In this document: piece after piece, positions 46,856-56,002 of the stretch
How positions within the stretch are numbered: the first letter of the stretch is position 1
How the letters are laid out: every line of letters starts with the position of its first letter
Assembly: GCF_013409575.1 (NCBI RefSeq)
Contig: NZ_JACCCY010000001.1
Span: 802,501 to 866,500, forward strand
Source: Macellibacteroides fermentans
GTDB taxonomy: Bacteria; Bacteroidota; Bacteroidia; Bacteroidales; Tannerellaceae
Reading direction: 5' to 3'
Length of the DNA stretch: 64,000 nucleotides
The notes under the pieces: model-generated
The model's input: the letters and a program-made list of their open reading frames with translations, nothing else
The model's database searches: none
What the model was told of the DNA's origin: nothing
Program-made: the position numbers and the translations under genes

Positions 46856-48049
46856 ATGAGCAAAGAAAAAAGAAGATTATTTACGGCATCCGTTTCGGTA
46901 GCCGCAGTATTGTTTTTGTGTTTATCACTCAATTCTTGCGGGAAGCAAGACCAGCAAAGAGGTCAGCAAATAAAAGAACTGGCTGTAATAACTCTATCGG
47001 GTGCGGATGTTGAACTTAGCAGTTCGTATCCGGCTGTAATTAAAGGAAAACAAGACATTGAAATCCGTCCGCAGGTATCGGGCTTTATTACCCGGCTGGC
47101 TGTAGATGAAGGTTCTGTCGTTAAAAAGGGACAGACCTTATTTATTATCGATCCTGTTCAGTACGAAGAGGCTGCCAATGCAGCCCGGGCAACGGTACAA
47201 GTGGCCAAGGCCAATGTTGCAACCGCCGAGCTTACTGCACAGAATAAGCGCGAACTGGCTAAGAACAATATTATCGGTGCTTACGAATTGCAGATGGCAG
47301 AGAATTCGCTGTTGTCCAGCAAAGCTGTATTGGCTCAGGCTAACGCCCAGCTTATCAGTGCCGAGAAGAATTTGTCGTATACCCGCGTATCCAGTCCGTC
47401 GGACGGTGTTGTGGGAAGTATTCCTTTCCGTGTAGGTAGTCTGGTTAGCCCAAGCATTGCCACTCCTCTTACCACGGTATCGGATATTTCGGAGATGTAT
47501 GCCTATTTTTCGATGACCGAGCGTCAGTTGCTTGGCTATACCTCGACCGGTACTTCTTCTAAAGATATTCTGAATACGATGCCTGCTGTTAAGCTTAAAC
47601 TGATTGACGGAAGCATATATGCCGATAGCGGAAAGGTTGAAACCATGAGTGGTGTGATTGATCAGGCAACCGGATCGGTAAGCATCCGTGCCAGATTCCC
47701 AAACAAGAACCATATCCTTCGAAGCGGCGGTACCGGAACTGTAGTGATTCCGGCAAAGATGGCCAACTGCATCGTTGTTCCGCAGAAGGCTACTTTCGAG
47801 ATTCAGGACAAACGTTTTGTTTATGTGGTGGACGAACAGTCTACTGTTAAAAGTACTCCTATTGAAATATTCACTTTGGATGATGGTAAGAACTTCGTTG
47901 TTACTTCGGGTCTGAAGGCCGGCGATAAGATTGTTGTAGAAGGCATCTCTTCGCTTAAAGATGGTATGCAGATCAAAGCGGTAACTCCGGAGCAGGCTGC
48001 CGCAAAAAATACCGGAGCTAATAGTCCTGCCCAGGGAGCTTCGAAATAA
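46856..48049 (+). CDS. RND adaptor lipoprotein (AcrA/MexA type)
   Basis: The 397-residue protein has a lipoprotein signal (LCLSLNSC, lipid Cys about residue 28), a lipoyl/barrel-sandwich domain (RPQVSGFITRLAVDEGSVVKKGQTLFIID and later SPSDGVVGSIPFRVGS), a helical hairpin (about 105-165), a beta-barrel and a membrane-proximal domain. It couples the permease encoded 27 bases downstream to the outer-membrane channel. TTTGGAAC occurs twice 21 bases apart (46748-46755, 46769-46776), a possible operator. Confidence 0.95.
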   Translation: MSKEKRRLFTASVSVAAVLFLCLSLNSCGKQDQQRGQQIKELAVITLSGADVELSSSYPAVIKGKQDIEIRPQVSGFITRLAVDEGSVVKKGQTLFIIDPVQYEEAANAARATVQVAKANVATAELTAQNKRELAKNNIIGAYELQMAENSLLSSKAVLAQANAQLISAEKNLSYTRVSSPSDGVVGSIPFRVGSLVSPSIATPLTTVSDISEMYAYFSMTERQLLGYTSTGTSSKDILNTMPAVKLKLIDGSIYADSGKVETMSGVIDQATGSVSIRARFPNKNHILRSGGTGTVVIPAKMANCIVVPQKATFEIQDKRFVYVVDEQSTVKSTPIEIFTLDDGKNFVVTSGLKAGDKIVVEGISSLKDGMQIKAVTPEQAAAKNTGANSPAQGASK

Positions 48050-48075
48050 GGAAGTGAATACTAAAACAGAAAAAT

Positions 48076-51000
48076 ATGAAGTTAGATAGATTTATTAATC
48101 GCCCCGTACTCTCGACGGTTATCTCCATTTTTATCGTCATCCTGGGTATACTGGGGCTTGGGTCGCTGCCTGTTGAGCAGTACCCGGATATTGCCCCTCC
48201 TACTATTTCGGTAAGTACCTCTTATACGGGTGCAAATGCCCAGACTGTAATGAATAGTGTTATCACTCCTCTGGAGGAGTCGATCAACGGGGTGGAGAAC
48301 ATGATGTATATGACATCTTCTGCATCCAACGACGGGATGGCACAGATTCAGATTTATTTCAAGCAGGGAACCGACCCCGATATGGCGGCGGTAAACGTGC
48401 AGAATCGTGTATCGAAGGCTTTGGGTCTGCTGCCTGCCGAGGTTACCAAGGTGGGTGTTATTACGGCCAAACGGCAGACCAGTATGTTGATGGTGCTTTC
48501 GTTAAACAGTCCGGATAACAAATACGACCAGACGTTTATTCAGAATTATGCCAGCATCAATGTTATCCCGCAGATTATGCGTGTACCCGGTGTAGGGGAT
48601 GCCATGTCTCCGGGTGCTCGTACGTACACAATGCGTATCTGGCTGAAACCGGAGGTTATGGCGCAGTATAAGCTGATGCCTAATGATATAACGGCGGTTT
48701 TGGCCGAACAGAATATCGAGGCGGCGCCCGGACAGTTTGGTGAGAACGGCGGTCAGTCGTTTCAGTATATTATGAAGACTAAAGGTAGATTACAGCAAAC
48801 AGAAGAGTTTGAGAATATTGTGGTGAAAGCTACAACCGACGGACAAGTTCTCAGACTGAAGGATGTTGCCCGTATCGAACTGGGTGCCCAATCGTATACA
48901 GTGAACACCTACACCAACGGTCATCCGGCTACTGTTATGATTATCTTCCAGACTCCGGGTTCGAACGCTACGGAAATTATCGGTAATATTAAAAGTCTTA
49001 TAAAGGATACCGAAAAGGAGATGCCGGAAGGGTTGAAGTTTGATGTTCAGATGGACACAAGCGACTTCCTGTACGCTTCTATAAACAAGGTATTGAGTAC
49101 GTTGCTTGAGGCCTTTATCCTGGTGGTGCTGGTTGTATACATTTTCCTTCAGGACTTCCGTTCTACGCTTATTCCAACCATTGCAATCCCGGTTTCGCTG
49201 ATCGGCACCTTCTTTATGTTGTACCTGTTTGGGTTTAGTGTGAACTTGCTTACACTGAGTGCCCTCGTGCTGGCCATTGCGATTGTGGTCGATGATGCGA
49301 TAGTCGTCGTCGAGGCGGTGCATGCCAAGCTGGACCAGGGCTATAAGTCGGGTAAACAGGCTTCGCTGGATGCGATGAGTGAGATATCGGGTGCTATCCT
49401 TTCTATTTCGCTTGTGATGATGGCCGTATTTATCCCTGTAAGCTTTATGAGCGGAACATCCGGGGTATTCTATCGCCAGTTTGGTATAACCATGGCTGTG
49501 GCTATCGGCTTCTCTGCCTTGAATGCCTTGACGCTGAGTCCGGCTTTGTGTGCGATTTTCCTGAGTCCGAAACATGGCGAGGGTGAAAACGGCAAGCGTA
49601 AAAGCTTTATTGATCGTTTCCATATTGCGTTCAATACTTCGTATGATATGCTTCTGGGTAAATACAAAGGTGGTATCACCCGGATTATCAATCACCGCTG
49701 GCTTTCGATGGGTCTGGTTGTGGTAAGTATTGTTGCGCTTGTATTTTTTATGAAAACAACTCCTTCCGGAATGGTTCCGAATGAGGATACGGGTACATTT
49801 ATGATGGCTGTAAACATGGCTCCGGGTACATCACTCGAACGTACCGAGGCTGCCATGGCCGAGGTGAATGAAATTTTGAAGGCTAATCCCCTGATCGATA
49901 TCAGTACCCAGATTAGCGGATACGGACTTTTATCCGGTAGCGGTAGTTCGTATGGTACCTATTTCTGCCGACTCAAAAACTGGGACGAGCGTAAAGGTAA
50001 AGGACAGGATGTTAACAGCGTTATCGGTATGTTGTACCAGCAAACGGCCAAGGTTAAGGATGCCCAGATATTTATATTCGCTCCGCCTATGATTACGGGT
50101 TATGGTGCAACCAGTGGTTTTGAAATGCACCTGGAAGATAAAACCGGGGGCGACCTGAATCAATTCTTCGGCTTCACGCAGGAGTTTATGGGTAAACTGA
50201 TGCAGCGTCCGGAGGTGGCGGTTGTACAAACTTCGTTCAATCCAACCTTCCCTCAGTACCTGGTTGATGTGGATGCTGCCAAATGTAAGCAGGCGGGCAT
50301 CAGTCCGAGCACGGTGTTAACCACGCTTCAGGGATATTACGGTGGTATGTATGTGTCTAACTTCAACCGGTTTGGTAAATTGTATCGTGTATACATCCAG
50401 GCTGATCCGCAAGACCGTATTAACCCGGAATCGCTCAACAAGATATTTGTTCGTAACGGAGCCGAGATGGCGCCTATCTCTCAGTTTATGACGCTTACCA
50501 AAGTGTACGGACCTCAGGTTATCAACCGTTTCAATATGTACACATCCATTGGTCTGAATGGTGCCGCGGCTCCGGGATATACATCCGGACAGGCTATCAA
50601 GGCTATTGAAGAGGTGGCTGCCGAAACTTTGCCGGTTGGTTACAGCTACGAATTTTCGGGGATGACCCGCGAAGAGCATAGCACGGGTAGCGGAACTACG
50701 GCCATTGTGTTTGCATTGTGTCTTATATTCGTTTACCTGTTGCTGAGTGCCCAGTACGAAAGTTATATTTTGCCTTTAGTTGTTATTTTATCCATTCCGT
50801 TCGGTCTGGCAGGCAGCTTTGTTTTTGCTCAGCTGTTTGGATTGGAAAACAACATTTATATGCAGATTGCCTTGATCATGTTGATTGGTCTTCTGGCCAA
50901 GAATGCTATCCTTATTACGGAGTTCGCACTGCAGAGAAGGAAATCGGGTATGAGTATCAAGTGGTCGGCCGTATTAGGTGCCACCGCCCGTTTACGTCCT

Positions 51001-51267
51001 ATTCTGATGACTTCGCTGGCCATGATTATCGGTCTGCTTCCGCTGATGTTCGCTTCGGGTGTTGGTGCAAACAGTAACAAAACGCTGGGGGCAGGTGCTG
51101 TAGGCGGTATGCTTATCGGTGTGATATTCCAGATATTTGTGGTACCGGGATTGTTTGTGGTATTTGAATACCTGCAGGAAAAGATCAAACCGATCGAGAA
51201 AACGGGTATGGATGTAGAAGAGGTTGTACCCGAATTGGCACAGTATAGTAATATTGATAAAGAATAA
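48076..51267 (+). CDS. RND multidrug permease (AcrB/HAE1 family)
   Basis: The 1,063-residue protein has the full AcrB architecture. The proton-relay pair Asp-Asp is seen in TM4 (LAIAIVVDDAIVVVEAVHAKL), and TM10 has IGLLAKNAILITEFALQRR with the conserved Lys. The start KLDRFINRPVLSTVISIFIVILG is typical of HAE1 drug exporters. With the adaptor and NodT-type channel it forms a complete tripartite pump. Unlike the 22-30 kb operon it is the standard drug-pump kind. Confidence 0.96.
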   Translation: MKLDRFINRPVLSTVISIFIVILGILGLGSLPVEQYPDIAPPTISVSTSYTGANAQTVMNSVITPLEESINGVENMMYMTSSASNDGMAQIQIYFKQGTDPDMAAVNVQNRVSKALGLLPAEVTKVGVITAKRQTSMLMVLSLNSPDNKYDQTFIQNYASINVIPQIMRVPGVGDAMSPGARTYTMRIWLKPEVMAQYKLMPNDITAVLAEQNIEAAPGQFGENGGQSFQYIMKTKGRLQQTEEFENIVVKATTDGQVLRLKDVARIELGAQSYTVNTYTNGHPATVMIIFQTPGSNATEIIGNIKSLIKDTEKEMPEGLKFDVQMDTSDFLYASINKVLSTLLEAFILVVLVVYIFLQDFRSTLIPTIAIPVSLIGTFFMLYLFGFSVNLLTLSALVLAIAIVVDDAIVVVEAVHAKLDQGYKSGKQASLDAMSEISGAILSISLVMMAVFIPVSFMSGTSGVFYRQFGITMAVAIGFSALNALTLSPALCAIFLSPKHGEGENGKRKSFIDRFHIAFNTSYDMLLGKYKGGITRIINHRWLSMGLVVVSIVALVFFMKTTPSGMVPNEDTGTFMMAVNMAPGTSLERTEAAMAEVNEILKANPLIDISTQISGYGLLSGSGSSYGTYFCRLKNWDERKGKGQDVNSVIGMLYQQTAKVKDAQIFIFAPPMITGYGATSGFEMHLEDKTGGDLNQFFGFTQEFMGKLMQRPEVAVVQTSFNPTFPQYLVDVDAAKCKQAGISPSTVLTTLQGYYGGMYVSNFNRFGKLYRVYIQADPQDRINPESLNKIFVRNGAEMAPISQFMTLTKVYGPQVINRFNMYTSIGLNGAAAPGYTSGQAIKAIEEVAAETLPVGYSYEFSGMTREEHSTGSGTTAIVFALCLIFVYLLLSAQYESYILPLVVILSIPFGLAGSFVFAQLFGLENNIYMQIALIMLIGLLAKNAILITEFALQRRKSGMSIKWSAVLGATARLRPILMTSLAMIIGLLPLMFASGVGANSNKTLGAGAVGGMLIGVIFQIFVVPGLFVVFEYLQEKIKPIEKTGMDVEEVVPELAQYSNIDKE

Positions 51268-51271
51268 CAGC

Positions 51272-52666
51272 ATGAAAATACAAATCATAGGATGGATGTG
51301 TGCAACGGCTCTGCTGAGCAGTTGCCACATCTACAAATCATACGAACGGCCCGAAGTACAAACCGCCGGGGTGTATCGCGATACGGTAAGTGTAAACGAT
51401 ACCCTGGTTTCTGATACGGCCAACTTTGGAAACCTTCCCTGGAAGGAGGTTTTCCGCGATGCCAGACTTCAGGCACTGATTGAACAGGGACTGGCAGAGA
51501 ATATAAGTATGCAGACGGCTTTACTGCGTGTTGAACAGGCTAAGGCCGGATTGCTTGCGGCCCGCCTGGCCTTTGCTCCGTCGCTGGCTCTTACACCCAA
51601 TGCGTCTGTAAATAGTTTTGACGGCAGTAAGGCGATTCAGACTTATTCGTTGCCTGCCAGTGCCAGTTGGGAGATTGACTTGTTTGGTAATTTGATGAAT
51701 GGCGCGAAAGGGGCTAAAGCCGGGTTGCTTGAAACAGATGCATACCGCCAGGCGGTGCAGACACAGGTCATAGCCAACATAGCCAACAGCTATTATACCT
51801 TGCTGATGCTTGACAAGCAGCTCGAAATTACAGAGAAGACAGCTGCTAGCTGGGGCGAGCAGGTAAGGGCTATGAAGGCGTTGAAGAATCTGGGTATGAC
51901 CAACGAAGCTACCGTGGCTCAAAGTGAGGCTTATTACTATCAGGTACAGGCTTCGCTGCCGGAGATTCACCGTCAGATCCGCGAAACGGAAAATGCCCTT
52001 TCGCTGTTGCTGGGACAGACTCCGCAACGTATAGACCGTGCTACGCTGGAGGAACAGGAAATGCCGGATACCTTTTCGGCGGGTGTTCCTTTGCAGCTGT
52101 TATCGAACCGCCCGGATGTAAGGCAGGCCGAAATGGCTTTGGCCAGTGCCTATTACGCAACCAACCAGGCTCGTTCTGCCTTTTATCCAAAGATTACCTT
52201 GAGCGGATCGGCGGGGTGGACCAACAGTGCGGGTGGTATGATCGTAAATCCGGCCAAGTTCCTGGCTTCGGCTGTAGGTTCGCTTACACAACCGCTGTTT
52301 GCCAAGGGTCAGAATATTGCCCGTCTTAAAATATCCAAAGCTCAGCAGGAAGAGGCCCGTCTCGCTTTCGAACACAGCATCCTGAATGCCGGTACGGAGG
52401 TGAGCAACGCGTTGTTCAAGTACAAAGCGGCAGGCGAAAAGCGTACACAGCGCGAGATGCAGATCCAATCGTTACGTAGCGCGGTAGATAAAACCAAGCA
52501 GCTTATGCAGCTTAGTTCTTCCAACTACCTGGAAGTGCTTACGGCACAGCAATCGTTGCTGAGCGCAGAACTTACGGGTGTTAAGGATAGTTTTGATCAG
52601 ATCCAGTCTGTTGTGAGCCTGTATCAGGCGCTTGGCGGTGGCAGAGGCGAAAGTAATTTTAAATAA
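51272..52666 (+). CDS. outer-membrane efflux lipoprotein (NodT/OprM type)
   Basis: The 464-residue protein starts at ATG 51272 with a lipoprotein signal (CATALLSSC, lipid Cys about residue 17). Two OEP repeats follow, with the NodT-family motifs WEIDLFGNLMNGAKGAKAGL and LLSNRPDVRQAEMALASAYY. It forms the outer-membrane exit channel. It lies 4 bases after the permease stop and 7 bases before the lpxA-like gene. An upstream frame overlapping the permease would add 16 residues and is not preferred. Confidence 0.95.
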   Translation: MKIQIIGWMCATALLSSCHIYKSYERPEVQTAGVYRDTVSVNDTLVSDTANFGNLPWKEVFRDARLQALIEQGLAENISMQTALLRVEQAKAGLLAARLAFAPSLALTPNASVNSFDGSKAIQTYSLPASASWEIDLFGNLMNGAKGAKAGLLETDAYRQAVQTQVIANIANSYYTLLMLDKQLEITEKTAASWGEQVRAMKALKNLGMTNEATVAQSEAYYYQVQASLPEIHRQIRETENALSLLLGQTPQRIDRATLEEQEMPDTFSAGVPLQLLSNRPDVRQAEMALASAYYATNQARSAFYPKITLSGSAGWTNSAGGMIVNPAKFLASAVGSLTQPLFAKGQNIARLKISKAQQEEARLAFEHSILNAGTEVSNALFKYKAAGEKRTQREMQIQSLRSAVDKTKQLMQLSSSNYLEVLTAQQSLLSAELTGVKDSFDQIQSVVSLYQALGGGRGESNFK

Positions 52667-52673
52667 TCAGGAT

Positions 52674-53447
52674 ATGAATAATACAATTAGTCCACTGGCA
52701 TTTGTCAGCCCCGATGCAAAACTAGGCGAGGGTGTTACCATTCATCCTTTTGCTTACGTTGATAAAGATGTTGTAATTGGAAACAATTGCACCATCATGC
52801 CTTATGCCAGTGTGTTAAGTGGTACCCGGATGGGAAATGGCAATCAGATTTATCAGGGAGCTGTGCTAGGTGCCACTCCTCAGGATTTTACCTTTCATGG
52901 GGATGAATCATTTCTCGAAATAGGTAACGACAATGTTTTCCGCGAAGGGGTATTGGTAAGCCGGTCGTCGCATGCGGGAGGAAAAACCGTAATCGGAAAC
53001 AAGAACTTCCTGATGGAAGGAGTGCATGTTTGTCACGACAGCCGTATTGCCGATCATTGTGTAATAGGGATCAAGACCTTGGTTTCCGGCAACTCCATCA
53101 TCGACTCGCACGCTATTCTGAGTTCGATGGTAATCATGTTCCAGGATACACACGTTGGAGAATGGAGTATGGTTCGCGGTGGAGCCCGTTTTAAAAAGGA
53201 TGTTCCTCCTTTTGTTGTAACCACTGCCAATCCCACCTCCTATTATGGTGTAAACGTGAAGGTGCTTGAATACAATAAATTTCCCGAAAAGGTTATAAAG
53301 CACATAGCCCATGCTTACGAAATTATTTACCATGCAAAGGTAAGTGTTACGGATGCATTGATTAGAGTGGAAGAAGAGGTGCCGATGAGTGATGAGATCC
53401 GTTCGTTGGTTAAATTTATCAGAAGCTCGGGAAAAGGTATCGTCTGA
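52674..53447 (+). CDS. LpxA-like acyl-ACP--UDP-sugar O-acyltransferase
   Basis: The 257-residue protein has a left-handed beta-helix of hexapeptide repeats (about 5-190) and the LpxA C-terminal helical domain (about 195-255; FPEKVIKHIAHAYEIIYHAKVSVTDAL). The His in GVHVCHDSRI aligns with catalytic His125 of E. coli LpxA. LpxA starts lipid A synthesis. The length and C-terminus agree, but intermediate motifs (GATPQDFTFHGDES, MFQDTHVGEWSMVRGGARFKKDVPPF) diverge, so this may be a paralogue with a different sugar or acyl donor. It closes the RND operon, 7 bases after the channel gene, before a strong terminator. Confidence 0.8.
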   Translation: MNNTISPLAFVSPDAKLGEGVTIHPFAYVDKDVVIGNNCTIMPYASVLSGTRMGNGNQIYQGAVLGATPQDFTFHGDESFLEIGNDNVFREGVLVSRSSHAGGKTVIGNKNFLMEGVHVCHDSRIADHCVIGIKTLVSGNSIIDSHAILSSMVIMFQDTHVGEWSMVRGGARFKKDVPPFVVTTANPTSYYGVNVKVLEYNKFPEKVIKHIAHAYEIIYHAKVSVTDALIRVEEEVPMSDEIRSLVKFIRSSGKGIV

Positions 53448-53483
53448 TGTTTCTGAGTTTCTAAATGCAACTTCAGGCAAGAA

Positions 53484-53516
53484 GGTCCGGGCTGGTTTCA
53501 GCTCCGGACCTTTTTT
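53484..53516 (+). terminator. terminator after the RND-lpxA operon
   Basis: GGTCCGG and CCGGACC pair across AGC/GCT-containing inner sequence, followed by TTTTTT. It also separates the convergent HAD gene. Confidence 0.9.
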
Positions 53517-53574
53517 ATGTCCGCTTCCCTGCCGGACATCTTGTTTTAGTTTTGGACTACTTATGAATGCTTTT

Positions 53575-54417
53575 CTACATGCGGGATGCTTCCAGCATGG
53601 ATCCGAATTTGGAAAGATCGTCTACAATTACATCGGGTTTCAGTTCGGACTTCTCGGCATCTTCCAGGGTGCTCTCTCCCGAAAGTACCAAAACACCTAA
53701 TGTTCTGGCTTCGTACGCCATACGGATATCGGTATAGATACGGTCGCCCACCATGGCAACCTCCCAGGGGTTAAGGCGATGCTTTTGCAATATACCTTCC
53801 AGCATTCTGGGATCCGGCTTCCCGATTACCATATCGGGTTTGCGACCGGTTGCCTCTTCCAGACAAGAACATATTGCACCGCAGTCCACCAGAATATTGG
53901 GAGTGTCGGTGGGACAAACTTTGTCGGGGTTGGTTGCCAGATAGGGAATCTGCTTGGATATCCACCAGGCAGTCCTGCACAGACGGGAATATACAAGGGA
54001 TTTGTCGAAACCCACAACAACCGCATCGGGCTTATCCTCTGCACTGTCTGCCGTCAACTCGAAGCCTGCCGCCTCGAATTCGTCCATCATACTGGGTGTT
54101 CCCAATATAAACAGCCGTTTTATCTCCGGATAGTTGTTTTGCAGGTACTGAATGGTTGCCACTGCCGTTGTATACATTTCGTCTCTTTTAACCGGAATTC
54201 CCATCGCCTCGAGATGCAACAGATAATCTGTTATGCTTTTAGACGGATTGTTGGTCAGGAAAGAATAGCCGATACCCAATTTATCCAGTTTCTCTAAAAA
54301 CGAGATGGTAAAGGGAAACAGCGTGCTTCCGTTATAGATAGTTCCATCCATATCCAGTGCTACGTGTTTGATGTTTTTTAAACGCTCGTGCAACTGGATG
54401 AATGAATTGATCTTCAT
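53575..54417 (-). CDS. HAD-IIA phosphatase (NagD-like)
   Basis: The 280-residue protein has HAD motif I VALDMDGTIYNGST, motif II FLTNNPSKS, the HAD-IIA cap region (about 100-200), and motifs III/IV GKPDPRMLEGI and MVGDRIYTDIRMA. Relatives dephosphorylate phosphoglycolate, glycerol-3-phosphate or sugar phosphates in the cytoplasm. ATG at 54417 is chosen; 54450 is in frame but adds 11 unrelated residues. It lies 46 bases after the truncated glpT, so it is part of the glycerol phosphate locus and may act on glycerol phosphates (inferred). Confidence 0.92.
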   Translation of the reverse strand: MKINSFIQLHERLKNIKHVALDMDGTIYNGSTLFPFTISFLEKLDKLGIGYSFLTNNPSKSITDYLLHLEAMGIPVKRDEMYTTAVATIQYLQNNYPEIKRLFILGTPSMMDEFEAAGFELTADSAEDKPDAVVVGFDKSLVYSRLCRTAWWISKQIPYLATNPDKVCPTDTPNILVDCGAICSCLEEATGRKPDMVIGKPDPRMLEGILQKHRLNPWEVAMVGDRIYTDIRMAYEARTLGVLVLSGESTLEDAEKSELKPDVIVDDLSKFGSMLEASRM

Positions 54418-54463
54418 TTTATGTATGTATCTGTTTATTGTAAATTCCATTGTTCTAAGTTAT

Positions 54464-55135
54464 TTAGTTCCATATCCATCTGCTTTCGCATTCCTCGTGT
54501 TCGGCCTCCTCTTTGGTAAGACCTTCGGGAACCAGTGCCGGCAGGCCTACCGACTGCGGGGTATCTCTCATAGTAAACCACACACCTACCGCACCCAGCA
54601 GTGCGATAATGGAAGGTACGAAAAAGCACCACCTCCAACCCAGCGAGACCACATACCCGCATACGATTACAACCAACCCGGCCCCGATGGAGTGAGAGGT
54701 ATTCCATACAGACATTTTGGTTGCCAGTTCTCTGGGCGGCACCCAATGGGTAAGCATCCTGGCACAGGGAGGAAATCCCATTCCCTGAAACCAGCCGTTC
54801 AGCATCCACACGATACCGAATACCAATACTGCCGAGCTGAAGCCAAATACCACGTTACAAATGGCAGATAGCACAAGTCCCGTTACCATAAAATAGCGTG
54901 CGTTCACCCTGTCGCCTATAAATCCATTGATAAATTTGGACAGACCGTATATTAATCCGTGCAGGGTTAGAAACAATCCCAGCTCGGTTTTCGTAATACC
55001 CAGGTCTGCTTGCATGGCAGGCATGGCTATGCTAAGGTTTTTACGTACAAAATAAAAAAGAGCATATCCGATCATCGTTGCTATGATGGTACGTGTTTGC
55101 CAATATTTAAAACGTTGTGATGTAGCTTGGTCCAT
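54464..55135 (-). pseudogene. glpT-like transporter, N-terminal half only
   Basis: The 223 residues match the N-terminal six helices of GlpT/UhpT organophosphate antiporters: FVRKNLSIAMPAMQ (conserved substrate Arg), YGLSKFINGFIGDRVNARYF, NGWFQGMGFPPCARMLTHW, MRDTPQSVGLP. The family is about 450 residues, but this frame ends inside the central linker, at KEEAEHEECESRWIW. No C-terminal half follows in any frame before the HAD gene, so this is loss of about 220 codons, not a frameshift. Presumably non-functional. Confidence 0.85.
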
Positions 55136-55209
55136 GTGATTTAAATGATAATAAAGTTTGTTATTTGTCTGTCTCGTCTAAGGTTATATATGTTTTTTCA
55201 TGCTGCCGG

Positions 55210-55998
55210 TTACTTTATTTCCCAGATTCCGTCTGCTCCGAAAAGCTGATCCAGCCAGGTATCCAGGTATCCTGTACGAACCGCCAGGTCGAGAACTGTG
55301 TACCTGCGGCGGATGTATTGAGCCCGGATAAAGGCTTCGCGTAATCGTGAACGCGAAAGCCCGATCTGTTCCGGTTCTACGGGTGCTCCCACCCGTTCGA
55401 GTCGCCGTCTCAGTTCGGATAACGGGAGAAGCTGACTGCGAAGGCGGCTCCTGGTTTCTGCCCAATTGCTTTTCAACAACTGGAGCTGCTCCCTCAGTTC
55501 ATCGGCCGGAATATACTTCGCTCCGGTTTCCTGAACTCCGATAAGCGGGAAGTCGGTTCCTTCGAAAAGCTTCAGGGCACGGGCATCCGACTCGTCTCTG
55601 TCCGGCCAAAGCCGGCAGGCTTTTTCAACATCCAGCTCACTTAGATCGGTCTGCAGCACCTGTTCGTAGAAAGCGGTTAGGGCTATCGTTCCTATGCTGA
55701 CCTGAAATCCATGGGATACATGTTCGCCGTGATTGAGGAAATGTTCCATATTCCACAGGTGGCTGAACTGATGTTCTGCTCCGGAAGCCGGTCTGCTGGA
55801 TTGGGTGGCCTGCATGGCAAAACCGCCAAGCATCAATCCTTCAATCAGTTTGCCGATAGCCTGTTCGCTCCCTGCCGCAATCCCTTCCGGATCCGACAAA
55901 GCACCGGGCAGTCCGTCTTGCACAACCGACCAGGCCCTTTTGTCTATCGCCTCCACCTGTAAGGCATCGGCCAGAGCCTTTTCTATGTTTGCATTCAT
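55210..55998 (-). pseudogene. glycerol-1-phosphate dehydrogenase-like, C-terminal part only
   Basis: The 262 residues match the C-terminal, metal-binding part of AraM/EgsA-type sn-glycerol-1-phosphate dehydrogenase. Conserved segments are GLMLGGFAMQ, SSRPASGAEHQFSHLWNMEH (metal-binding His) and SHGFQVSIGT. The NAD-binding Rossmann half (about 180-200 residues, with the usual GSGTINDLTK motif) is missing. An ATG sits at the break, 4 bases after the glpQ stop, so the remnant may be translated but should not bind NAD. Deletion between glpQ and the middle of the gene is the simplest cause. Confidence 0.78.
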
Positions 55999-56002
55999 CG
56001 CC

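Noticed and set aside
48790-49695. 301-codon reverse frame inside the RND permease gene
   Set aside because: It is a shadow of the coding strand with no domain; the forward frame is a clear full-length AcrB-type permease.
54435-54809. A second reading frame continuing glpT through a frameshift
   Set aside because: The alternative frame ends within a few codons of the linker and shows none of the C-terminal helices, so loss of the half is the better explanation.
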